A stretch of DNA of 7,212 bases from Nitrospirota bacterium. Lineage in GTDB: Bacteria > Nitrospirota > Thermodesulfovibrionia > Thermodesulfovibrionales > JdFR-88. The stretch is from contig JAJYGJ010000056.1 of assembly GCA_021790695.1 (NCBI GenBank), positions 1 to 7,212 of the forward strand, in the 5' to 3' direction. The translations under genes and the position numbers were made by a program. This document shows positions 1 to 6,192 of the stretch, in pieces. The stretch's first letter is position 1, and every line of letters starts with the position of its first letter. Under the pieces are notes generated by a model. It worked only from the letters and a program-made list of their open reading frames with translations, searched no databases and was not told where the DNA came from.

Positions 1-762
1 TCCTCCACCTCGCCCCTTTTTGACGTGGATGGAAATTTCACAGGCACGGTCCACGTCGTGAGGGACATAACGGAGATGAAGCAGCTCAGGGAGAGGCTGC
101 TGTCGGCCGAGCGGATGGCCGCGCTCGGAGAGGTCGCGGCAAAGGTGGCGCACGAGATAAGAAACCCGATGGTGTCGGTGGGCGGTTTCGCCAAGAGGCT
201 CGAAAGAAAGCTTGACGGCGGGCTGAAGGAATATGCCACCATAATCTCGACCGAGGTGGACCGCCTGGAGGTTATACTGAAGGAAATCCTGGGCTTTGTC
301 CGCGAGGTGAGGATAGCGCGGAAGAGCACCGCCCTTGATGAACTGCTCTCCGGCATCGTCAACATGATAGAACCGGAGATGACGGAGAAGGGCAACAGGG
401 TCCGGAAATTCCTGTCCCCGGTAAGCGTCTTCATAGACCCGGACAGGATGAAGGAGGCCTTCTGGAACGTCATAACGAACGCCAACCAGTCCACCGACAT
501 GGGCACGCTTTGCATAAAAGTATACGAAGAGGGCGCGGAGGCGGTCATAGAAATATTGGATACGGGCTGCGGCATAAAAAAGGAGGACCTCTCCAGGATA
601 TTCGATCCTTTTTTCACGACGAGGCCCACGGGGACGGGCCTGGGCCTTGCCATATCCAAGAGGATAGTCGAGGAGCACGGGGGCAGGATCAAGGTGGAGA
701 GCAATTGGCCCGGCGGGGGTACAGGGTTTAAAATATATCTACCATTGAGAAAGGAGGGATAG
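1..762 (+). CDS. Sensor histidine kinase (PAS-HisKA-HATPase), 5' partial
   Basis: This is the C-terminal part of a two-component sensor kinase that autophosphorylates on His and passes the phosphate to a receiver. The frame is open from base 1, so the GTG at 25 is not the start and the N-terminal sensor region lies outside the window. In order: the last strand of a PAS/PAC domain ending in VVRDITE (about 55-84); a HisKA helix with the H-box AHEIRNP, phosphoacceptor His codon 151-153; the N-box with Asn at 478-480 (VITNANQS); the G1 box DTGCGI; the F-box FDPFFTT; and the G2 box GTGLGLA. All ATP-binding motifs are intact, so it should be active. No membrane segment is visible in this part. It resembles NtrB-like PAS kinases. 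The stop TAG directly abuts the ATG of the receiver gene, which is the likely partner. The signal sensed cannot be told. Confidence 0.95.
   Translation, partial: SSTSPLFDVDGNFTGTVHVVRDITEMKQLRERLLSAERMAALGEVAAKVAHEIRNPMVSVGGFAKRLERKLDGGLKEYATIISTEVDRLEVILKEILGFVREVRIARKSTALDELLSGIVNMIEPEMTEKGNRVRKFLSPVSVFIDPDRMKEAFWNVITNANQSTDMGTLCIKVYEEGAEAVIEILDTGCGIKKEDLSRIFDPFFTTRPTGTGLGLAISKRIVEEHGGRIKVESNWPGGGTGFKIYLPLRKEG
751..757 (+). promoter_or_regulatory. Strong Shine-Dalgarno site for the receiver gene
   Basis: AAGGAGG lies inside the last codons of the kinase gene, 5 nt before the receiver ATG at 763. It supports that start and suggests translational coupling of kinase and receiver. Confidence 0.8.
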
Positions 763-1113
763 ATGAAGATACTGGTTGTGGACGACGACGAACACATACT
801 GAGGCTATACAGGGAAGAGCTGGAGGAGGACGGCTACGACGTGGTCATTGCGAAAACAGGCGCCGCGGCCCTGGAGGCCTTCGCAAAGGAAAACCCCGAC
901 CTTGTGACCCTTGATATCCTCATCCCGGACATGGACGGCATAGCGGTCCTCAGGAAGATGAAGGAGATGAGGCCCCGGGTGCCGATAATAATGTCTACCG
1001 CCTATGATTACCGTGACGATTTCGCCGTATGGGCTTCCGAGGCGTATATCGTGAAGTCAGCCGACCTGACTGAGCTGAAGGGAAAAATAAAGGAACTGCT
1101 TTCCAAGGGATAA
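763..1113 (+). CDS. Single-domain (CheY-like) response regulator
   Basis: This 116-residue protein is a receiver domain with no output domain. It would take phosphate from a kinase, most likely the one just upstream, and act by protein contact or as a phosphorelay intermediate. Visible receiver residues are the acidic pocket D7-D8-D9, phosphoacceptor D51 (VTLDILIPDMDG), T79 in the IIMSTAY stretch and the conserved K98. The residue after K98 is Ser, not the usual Pro (AYIVKSADL), a variant seen in some stand-alone receivers. The ATG follows the kinase stop with no gap and has a strong AAGGAGG. The methyltransferase gene begins 7 nt after its stop, so the three genes are probably co-transcribed. 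Its target is unknown. Confidence 0.95.
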   Translation: MKILVVDDDEHILRLYREELEEDGYDVVIAKTGAAALEAFAKENPDLVTLDILIPDMDGIAVLRKMKEMRPRVPIIMSTAYDYRDDFAVWASEAYIVKSADLTELKGKIKELLSKG

Positions 1114-1120
1114 CCGTAAA

Positions 1121-2455
1121 TTGATAACCGTAAAGACCGAAATACCCGTTTATGGCGGCTACACGATAGCCCGGGGAGACGAAGGGATCGTCTTCGTGAG
1201 GGGCGCCCTGCCCGGCGAGACGGTCCGCGCCGTGGTGAGCGAGAAAAAGAAGGACTACAGCGTTGCCGCCGTCTCCCAGGTGCTGGAGCCCTCGGATATG
1301 CGGGTAGAGCCCTTTTGCGGGCATTTCGGCGACTGCGGCGGCTGCCATCTGCAGCACGCCTCCTATGAGGGGCAGGTCGCCATGAAAAACGCCATAATCG
1401 AGGACTGTTTTAAACGCATCGCCGGGATAGAGGCCGGGCCGGACGCCCCGCTCACCGGACCGGATACCCGTTACAGGCACAGAGCCCAGTTCAAAGTTTC
1501 CGCAGATGGCCGGATTGGTTTCTTCAGAATGGGGACCCGTGACGTTGTGCCCGTTTCCGAGTGCCCCCTGCTTGCCGGGCCCGTAAACGAGGCGCTGGAG
1601 AAAATCAGGCGGATACCGGAGGAGGGGCGCGAACCGATCGGGGGCGCGGGGGAAATCCACATTACCTGTGGTTATCAACACGTCCCTGAGGCGGGCGGTT
1701 GTCAATGCGGCCCTGAAGCGGGGGAGCGCGGCGGGGGCGGCGATGAGGGAGGGCTTTTCGGTCAGGGTCTTCAGGCGGCCCCGGGACTCTCGGCGCTCAT
1801 AAAGGGACGCGGGTTCGACGAGGCCCTGGGAAGCGCTTATGCGGAGGCCGGATTCGATACCGTCTTTTTTGGCGACGGCAGCTATCGCGGCAGGGGCTTT
1901 GTGACATTGGATCTCGCCGCTTTCAAATACAGTGTCTCTCCCCTGAGTTTTTTCCAGAGCAACTGGCGGCTGAACCTTCATGCGGTGGACGCGGTAAAGG
2001 AATTTCTGGGCCCGCTCAGCGACGGCGTCCTTCTGGATATCTATTCCGGCGGCGGGAATTTCTCCATCCCGTTTGCTCCCTCTGCCGGCAAGATAATATG
2101 CGTGGAGGAAAACGCCTCCTCGGTAAAGGACGCAATCCGCAACCTGGAGATAAACCGCATAAAAAACATGAAAGTCATCAAATCGCCGTTTGAAAAGGCG
2201 TCTCTTGCCTCGAAAAACAAAAGCATCGATGCCGTCATAGTTGATCCTCCGAGACCCGGTTTGAGCCGTGAGGCCGCAAAAAAATTGCTTGAGCTTCAGC
2301 CGGAAAAGCTGCTCTATATCTCCTGCAATCCCGCGACACTGGCGAGGGACGTAAAAAAACTCCTGGAAAAATACAAAGTCCGGTCCGTGAGGCTCGTCGA
2401 TTTCTTCCCGCACACGTATCATATGGAAGTCCTCTGCCTCCTCGCCCGCATCTGA
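1121..2455 (+). CDS. rlmD: 23S rRNA (uracil-5-)-methyltransferase, RlmD/RumA family
   Basis: This SAM-dependent RNA methyltransferase makes 5-methyluridine, in E. coli RlmD at U1939 of 23S rRNA. Order: TRAM domain (about 1-56, with GIVFVRGALPGE), an Fe-S ligand set C66-x5-C72-x2-C75 plus C148 (SECPLL), a central beta region, then a Rossmann methyltransferase domain. Motifs seen: FFQSN, LDIYSGGGNFSIP (SAM binding), VDPPRPG (about D375), SCNPATLARD with nucleophile C402, and HTYHMEV with E436 as the likely base. The length of 444 is close to E. coli RlmD. The start is TTG, the only usable start after the in-frame stop at 1088, with AAGGGA 10 nt upstream. Residues 184-226 form a Gly/Glu-rich insert of doubtful frame (see findings). 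The TRAM and Fe-S motifs favour RlmD over TrmA, but the exact target uridine is inferred. Confidence 0.92.
   Translation: MITVKTEIPVYGGYTIARGDEGIVFVRGALPGETVRAVVSEKKKDYSVAAVSQVLEPSDMRVEPFCGHFGDCGGCHLQHASYEGQVAMKNAIIEDCFKRIAGIEAGPDAPLTGPDTRYRHRAQFKVSADGRIGFFRMGTRDVVPVSECPLLAGPVNEALEKIRRIPEEGREPIGGAGEIHITCGYQHVPEAGGCQCGPEAGERGGGGDEGGLFGQGLQAAPGLSALIKGRGFDEALGSAYAEAGFDTVFFGDGSYRGRGFVTLDLAAFKYSVSPLSFFQSNWRLNLHAVDAVKEFLGPLSDGVLLDIYSGGGNFSIPFAPSAGKIICVEENASSVKDAIRNLEINRIKNMKVIKSPFEKASLASKNKSIDAVIVDPPRPGLSREAAKKLLELQPEKLLYISCNPATLARDVKKLLEKYKVRSVRLVDFFPHTYHMEVLCLLARI
1671..1724 (+). repeat. Imperfect 27-bp tandem repeat inside rlmD
   Basis: Units 1671-1697 and 1698-1724 match at 21 of 27 bases; both contain CCCTGA and GCGG at equivalent places. 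In the annotated frame they give GYQHVPEAG and GCQCGPEAG. In the +1 frame they give VINTSLRRA and VVNAALKRG, where every change is conservative. The repeat lies at the start of the insert between two strands of the central beta region. Confidence 0.75.
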
Positions 2456-2523
2456 ATCAAAAACCCTTTCTCGGGATTAACTCGCTTTTTTAAACGTCTT
2501 TACCTTAACGTTGCATTAAAGTT

Positions 2524-2603
2524 CGTCATACCGGCGAAAGCCGGTATCCAGTGACGTTGTCTTTAAAGTCGCTGGATTCCGGATTACCGCCTCCGGAATG
2601 ACG
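2524..2603. repeat. REP-like palindromic element
   Basis: An 80-bp inverted repeat. The ends are CGTCAT (2524-2529) and ATGACG (2598-2603). The left arm folds into a perfect 8-bp stem ATACCGGC/GCCGGTAT (2528-2535, 2540-2547) with a GAAA tetraloop. The right arm folds as ATTCCGGA/TCCGGAAT (2576-2583, 2592-2599). Across the arms, CCGGTATCCAGTGAC (2541-2555) pairs with GTCGCTGGATTCCGG (2569-2583) with two mismatches. The CGTCAT-CCGG-GCGAAAGC-CCGG-ATCCAG pattern is the kind found dispersed in many copies in proteobacterial genomes. Copy number cannot be judged from one window. Confidence 0.8.
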
Positions 2604-2607
2604 GCAA

Positions 2608-2629
2608 GAAGTCCACTTATAGTGACTTC
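2608..2629. repeat. Small hairpin beside the palindrome
   Basis: GAAGTC-C-ACT (2608-2617) pairs with AGTGACTTC (2621-2629) around the loop TAT, with one bulged C. No T-run follows, so it is not a typical terminator. It may be part of the neighbouring mobile repeat. Confidence 0.4.
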
Positions 2630-2749
2630 ATGTTTGCCTCCGGAAACAGCCTTTAAACTGACCGCCAACAATATTTTGAAATGCTTTCGAAGCCCCGATT
2701 TGTGCGACTGCAAGGTTAATTTATAAAAAATTTCCTGCCGCGGCCGATA

Positions 2750-2779
2750 TTGACAAAAATATTATCTATTAATTAGAAT
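2750..2779 (+). promoter_or_regulatory. Probable sigma-70 promoter of the hybrid kinase
   Basis: A perfect -35 box TTGACA (2750-2755) is followed 18 bp later by TAGAAT (2774-2779), one base off TATAAT, in an AT-rich stretch. Transcription would begin near 2786, leaving a leader of only about 13 nt before the ATG at 2799. Confidence 0.65.
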
Positions 2780-2790
2780 TTGACAAAAAT
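2750..2790 (+). repeat. Direct repeat TTGACAAAAAT, two copies 30 bp apart
   Basis: Exact 11-bp copies lie at 2750-2760 and 2780-2790. The first contains the -35 box; the second lies just after the -10 box and over the predicted start point. The 30-bp period is close to three helical turns, as expected for a regulator's paired sites, but could also reflect a second promoter -35. Confidence 0.6.
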
Positions 2791-2798
2791 TCATAACC

Positions 2799-5171
2799 AT
2801 GCTTAAAAAATTACTTGACCACGATATCGAGATGAATGACAGGAAGAAGACGAAGGAACATCTGATCCTCGAGTTAAACGAAATCCGCGGGCAGGCGGCC
2901 GGCCTGAAAAAGGCCCTTTCCGAGGCCGCGGAAGAAAGGGCGAGGTCCCAGGCCGTTATCGACGCCATAGGCGACGCCGTCAGCATTCACGACGCCGATT
3001 TCAGGATCCTCTACCAGAACAGGGTGGCAAAGGACCTGCTCGGGGCCCATGAGGGGGAATTCTGTTTCAAGGCCTACCAGGGAAGGGACAGCGTCTGTGA
3101 AGTCTGCCATACCGCCAGGGTATTCGAGGATGGGATGATCCATAAAAAGGAAGGAAAGGCAGCCGGCGTATACACGGAGATAACGGCTGCTCCTCTGAAG
3201 GATTCAACCGGGAAGATCGTCGCGGCGGTGGAAGTCACCCGTGATATAACCTTCCGGAAACATTCCGAGGCAAGGCTCCGCCAGTCAAACGAGAGGTTGC
3301 GCACCGTATTGGATGCTTCGCCGGCCGCGATAATAGCGATGGACAGCGGCGGGGTGGTGACCCTCTGGAACAAATCGGCGGAGAGGATTTTCGGATGGAA
3401 CGAGGCGGAGGTGGCCGGACGGCCATGCCCTCTTGTGCCGGAACGCAAACCCGCGCGGGTTCGCGTCCTGCCCGGACAGGGCTTTCGCGGCCTCTCCATC
3501 CCGTCGGTGGAGGAACGGCGCAGGAGGAAGGACGGCTCGCTTGTCGACGTGCTGATTTCGGAATGCCCTATTTATGAAGCCGGGGGCAGAGCCGGCGGCT
3601 TGCTGGCGGTGATCACCGATATCACCGACCGCAAGACGGCCGAACGGGAGCTCGAACTGGCCCATGAGGAGCTGAAGCAGATATTCGATACGGCGGTGGA
3701 CGGCAAGCTGGTGCTGGACAGACAGTTTAACGTAGTAAGGGTGAACGATACGTTTCTGAACATGTTCGGCATGAGTAGGCAGGATGTTTTAGGCAGGAAA
3801 TGTTATGAAACCTCTTTTCTCGCCCATGCCATGTGCCATACCGAAAGCTGCCCCGCGTCAAGGATTCTAAGGGGCGAGGAACGCGTGGACGCCGAGTGCG
3901 AGACGCATCTCCGGGATGGTACAAAATTGATATTTGCCGTGAAGGCGATCCCTTTCCGGAACCCCTGCGGGGAGCTGATAGGCATTGTTGAAAACCTGAG
4001 AGACATGAGCGAGAGCAGAAAAATGGAAGAGGCCCTTCAGAAAGCCGAGAAACTCGAATCGGTCGGCCTTCTGGCAGGCGGCATCGCTCACGACTTCAAC
4101 AACCTCCTTCAGGGGGTTTTCGGGTACATATCGATGGCCAAGAGGAGCCTTAACGGAAACATTGAGGCGGGCGCCATGCTCGAGCAGGCGGAAAAGGCCC
4201 TCGGCATGTCCGTCAATCTCACCACCCAGCTTCTCACGTTTTCCAGGGGCGGAAAGCCGGTGACAAGGAGGATCAAGCCCGGGACCATAATCGAGAACTC
4301 CGCAAAGTTCGCCCTGAGCGGAGCCAGGTCGAAGGCAAAGATCGTTATCGATGAGGACCTGTGGGACATTGATGCCGACCCCGGGCAGATAGGGCAGGTG
4401 ATCCAGAACATCGTCATCAATGCAAACGAGGCCACGCCCGACGGCGGCAGCGTGGAGATATCGGCCAGGAACATCGAGATCGGGAAAGGGGATCTCGCCA
4501 AGGGGAGCAATCCGCTGCTGCCCGATGGGGGAAAGTTCGTGTTGATATCCATACGGGACTCCGGCATAGGGATTCCCGGCCAGTATCTTTCCAGGATATT
4601 CGACCCCTATTTCACCACGAAGCAAAGAGGAAGCGGGCTCGGTCTTTCAACGTCATATTCCATTGTCAGGAACCACGGCGGGGCGATCGAGGCGGCCTCC
4701 GGACCAAACGGGGGCAGCGTCTTTACGGTCTACCTGCCCGCAAGCGGGCGCGCGGAAGAAGAGGCGCATCCGGCATCCGCCTCAAAAACCGGGCGCAAGG
4801 GGAAGATCCTGGTAATGGACGACGAAGATATATTGAGGGACATCGTGAAAGAGATGGTCCAGTCCCTCGGCCATATTGTGGAGGGCGCCGCAAACGGAGA
4901 AGAGGCGATTGACAGGGTTAACCGCGCTACACGCTCCGGCGACCTTTTCGATGTGGTCATTCTCGACTTGACGGTCAGGGGCGGCATGGGTGGAGAGGAG
5001 ACCGTAAGAAGGATCCGGGAGATTGCCCCCGGCACAAAGGCCGTATTGTCCAGCGGCTACGGCGAGGGGCCGGTTATTTCCGACTACAGGTCCTACGGCT
5101 TTGCGGCCCTGCTGAATAAGCCGTATCTGATCGATACCCTGAAGGATACCCTGGACTCCCTGCTGCAATAG
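2799..5171 (+). CDS. Hybrid sensor histidine kinase with three PAS domains and a receiver
   Basis: This 790-residue protein has no membrane segment or signal peptide and is probably a cytoplasmic sensor. Order: charged coiled coil (1-50), PAS1 (about 51-152), PAS2 (about 166-277), PAS3 (about 293-403), HisKA with AHDFNNLL (phosphoacceptor H431), N-box Asn541 (NIVINANEAT), G1 DSGIGI (587-592), F-box FDPYFTT (601-607), G2 GSGLGL (611-616), an Ala/Glu-rich linker, and a receiver (668-790) with D674/D675, phosphoacceptor D723 and K774. All catalytic residues are present, so internal His-to-Asp transfer is possible. PAS1 has C89, C100, C103 and PAS3 has C335, C346, C351, suggesting metal, cofactor or redox sensing (inference). 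No Shine-Dalgarno precedes ATG 2799; ATG 2832 is an alternative. A promoter lies directly upstream, so it is probably transcribed alone. No DNA-binding output is present. Confidence 0.95.
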   Translation: MLKKLLDHDIEMNDRKKTKEHLILELNEIRGQAAGLKKALSEAAEERARSQAVIDAIGDAVSIHDADFRILYQNRVAKDLLGAHEGEFCFKAYQGRDSVCEVCHTARVFEDGMIHKKEGKAAGVYTEITAAPLKDSTGKIVAAVEVTRDITFRKHSEARLRQSNERLRTVLDASPAAIIAMDSGGVVTLWNKSAERIFGWNEAEVAGRPCPLVPERKPARVRVLPGQGFRGLSIPSVEERRRRKDGSLVDVLISECPIYEAGGRAGGLLAVITDITDRKTAERELELAHEELKQIFDTAVDGKLVLDRQFNVVRVNDTFLNMFGMSRQDVLGRKCYETSFLAHAMCHTESCPASRILRGEERVDAECETHLRDGTKLIFAVKAIPFRNPCGELIGIVENLRDMSESRKMEEALQKAEKLESVGLLAGGIAHDFNNLLQGVFGYISMAKRSLNGNIEAGAMLEQAEKALGMSVNLTTQLLTFSRGGKPVTRRIKPGTIIENSAKFALSGARSKAKIVIDEDLWDIDADPGQIGQVIQNIVINANEATPDGGSVEISARNIEIGKGDLAKGSNPLLPDGGKFVLISIRDSGIGIPGQYLSRIFDPYFTTKQRGSGLGLSTSYSIVRNHGGAIEAASGPNGGSVFTVYLPASGRAEEEAHPASASKTGRKGKILVMDDEDILRDIVKEMVQSLGHIVEGAANGEEAIDRVNRATRSGDLFDVVILDLTVRGGMGGEETVRRIREIAPGTKAVLSSGYGEGPVISDYRSYGFAALLNKPYLIDTLKDTLDSLLQ

Positions 5172-5199
5172 CAATAGCGGCCAAAGCCGGGAGCCGGAC

Positions 5200-5232
5200 A
5201 AAAAGGCTCGAACCTGTTTGAGACTGGTTTTT
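5200..5232. terminator. Probable bidirectional rho-independent terminator
   Basis: CTCGAA (5207-5212) and TTTGAG (5217-5222) form a 6-bp stem (one G-T pair) with loop CCTG. On the plus strand a T-run (5228-5232) follows. On the minus strand the same stem is followed after two bases by TTTTT (complement of 5200-5204). It sits between the convergent hybrid kinase and the minus-strand operon, the expected place. The stem is short and the plus-strand T-run is 5 nt away, so strength is uncertain. Confidence 0.6.
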
Positions 5233-5233
5233 C

Positions 5234-5896
5234 TCAACGGTACTTGGGAAATGGCGACTTGTCCAGCACCTCTTCAATCCGGATCATGTAGCCAAAGGGA
5301 TAATCGGCCTGGAAGAGATGGAACTTTTCGAACTCGAAGAGTTTTCTTGAAGCCAGGAGGAACCTGTAATACGGGTCGCCCTTTTCAAGCACGCGGGTAA
5401 CGCCGTTCACCTGGAAGCTTATGTACCTCATCTCCCCGGCGGCGTGTCTCATTCCCGAGTAAAGCAGGCTCACGCGCGGGTTTTCCCTCATGTTCATGGC
5501 TGTCTTTCCCACGAATATTTCAAGCCCCCCGAGGGCCGCGGGGTCGAAATGCCCCGTATCGGAGTACAGCCTGGCCGCGGTCTCGATCCTCTTTGACAGG
5601 CTTTCCGTCCAGGGGCGGGTGCGGGATTCCGCGAGCGCGCCTTCAAAGATGTCCGTGTAGTCGGCCAGCAGGTCCGGGCGGGGCAGTAGCCCTATGCCCT
5701 TTACGGTCATGTTCACCGCGAACTCCCCGGGCGCCGCCTTCACGATGTCCGGCCATGTGGTCATGACCGGCAGGTGCGCGGAAAAAAACCTCATCGGATT
5801 GCCCCGCCCAATGTCCCGCAGGAATTCCAGCCGGCTGGAGACGAGCCAGTCCAGGCACCGTGACGGGAGCCTGCCCGATGTGATCCTTTCTTCCAT
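5234..5896 (-). CDS. Uncharacterised protein, possible PPOX-like flavin split barrel
   Basis: This 220-residue soluble protein is not firmly recognised. The best hint is residues 125-145, where KTAMNMRENPRVSLLYSG resembles the strand-turn-strand of pyridoxamine 5'-phosphate oxidase-like FMN proteins, followed by strands at 157-170 (YISFQVNGVTRVLEKGD). The N-terminal half lacks the usual LATV-DG-PH motif and has a helical-looking stretch of about 50 residues (75-120). If the fold is right, it would bind FMN, heme or F420; this is inference. The start at 5896 was chosen because its ATG overlaps the stop of the upstream membrane-protein gene (TGATG), a coupling signal. An open frame continues upstream to an ATG at 6097, but that stretch reads as a shadow of the membrane protein. 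It is the last gene of the minus-strand operon and ends at the bidirectional terminator. That the gene is real is fairly sure; its function is not. Confidence 0.75.
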   Translation of the reverse strand: MEERITSGRLPSRCLDWLVSSRLEFLRDIGRGNPMRFFSAHLPVMTTWPDIVKAAPGEFAVNMTVKGIGLLPRPDLLADYTDIFEGALAESRTRPWTESLSKRIETAARLYSDTGHFDPAALGGLEIFVGKTAMNMRENPRVSLLYSGMRHAAGEMRYISFQVNGVTRVLEKGDPYYRFLLASRKLFEFEKFHLFQADYPFGYMIRIEEVLDKSPFPKYR

Positions 5897-6192
5897 CAGG
5901 GCTCTGTCTGGACCGCCAATGATTTCACCTTGTCGAATATCCTTGCGCACTTCCAGATCCTCATCTGCGCGCGCCCTGAAAGAAGCAGGAGCAGCATCAC
6001 CAGAAATACCATCGGGGTGAAATCCTTCCTTATGACACCGTGGTACACCACGACAAAAACGGCGGCCGTGACGGACAGTATGCTGAACAGGAGCCATAAA
6101 TTGCCTCTTCTGGCCACCCTCAGCAAAAAAGCCTTTTCCTTTTCCGTAAGATTTTTATCCGTCGAATTTTTATTTTTACTTTCAGTGCCCAT
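5896..6192 (-). CDS. Small two-helix membrane protein, function unknown
   Basis: This 98-residue protein has a polar Lys/Asn-rich N-terminus (1-30), two hydrophobic segments (about 31-50 and 58-72) joined by a short charged turn, and a basic tail. Positive charges at both ends (R25, R28, R29; R74, R78, K81) suggest a hairpin with both termini in the cytoplasm. No catalytic motif is seen and no family is recognised. Its ATG lies 11 nt inside the end of the radical SAM gene, behind a good AAGGAGG 10 nt upstream, and its TGA overlaps the ATG of the next gene. The tight overlaps argue for one co-translated operon. It may anchor a neighbouring enzyme at the membrane (inference). Confidence 0.8.
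   Translation of the reverse strand: MGTESKNKNSTDKNLTEKEKAFLLRVARRGNLWLLFSILSVTAAVFVVVYHGVIRKDFTPMVFLVMLLLLLSGRAQMRIWKCARIFDKVKSLAVQTEP

Larger units (their letters stand above)
2456..2798. other. Non-coding intergenic region of 343 bp
   Basis: No convincing gene is seen here on either strand. It holds a palindromic repeat (2524-2603), a small hairpin (2608-2629) and an AT-rich promoter zone (about 2715-2798). The 10-mer GCCTCCGGAA of the palindrome recurs exactly at 2636-2645, perhaps a repeat relic. After the rlmD stop there is a weak CCC/GGG stem (2464-2475) with a T-run at 2485-2491, too weak to call a terminator with confidence. Confidence 0.7.

Noticed and set aside
25..27. GTG as the start of the first kinase
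   Set aside because: The frame continues upstream to base 1 and the PAS domain would be cut in the middle.
995..2422. Long open frame of 475 codons on the minus strand over the receiver and rlmD genes
   Set aside because: It is antisense to two genes with clear family motifs, its product resembles nothing I recognise, and long antisense frames are common in GC-rich genes.
2464..2491. Terminator after rlmD
   Set aside because: Only a three-base CCC/GGG core pairs well and the T-run lies about 10 nt beyond it, so it is mentioned in the intergenic entry but not called.
2516..2713. 65-codon open frame on the minus strand in the intergenic gap
   Set aside because: Its product is mostly a translation of the palindromic repeat (RNPA, LDTGFRRYD), a well-known source of false small genes.
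3867..4625. 252-codon open frame on the minus strand inside the hybrid kinase
   Set aside because: It is antisense to the kinase core with intact H, N and G boxes; no recognisable product and no ribosome site was noted.
5897..6097. N-terminal extension of the PPOX-like gene to an ATG at 6097
   Set aside because: The added 67 residues are Arg/His/Gly-rich without any pattern and overlap the whole membrane part of the 98-residue protein; the TGATG overlap start at 5896 fits better.
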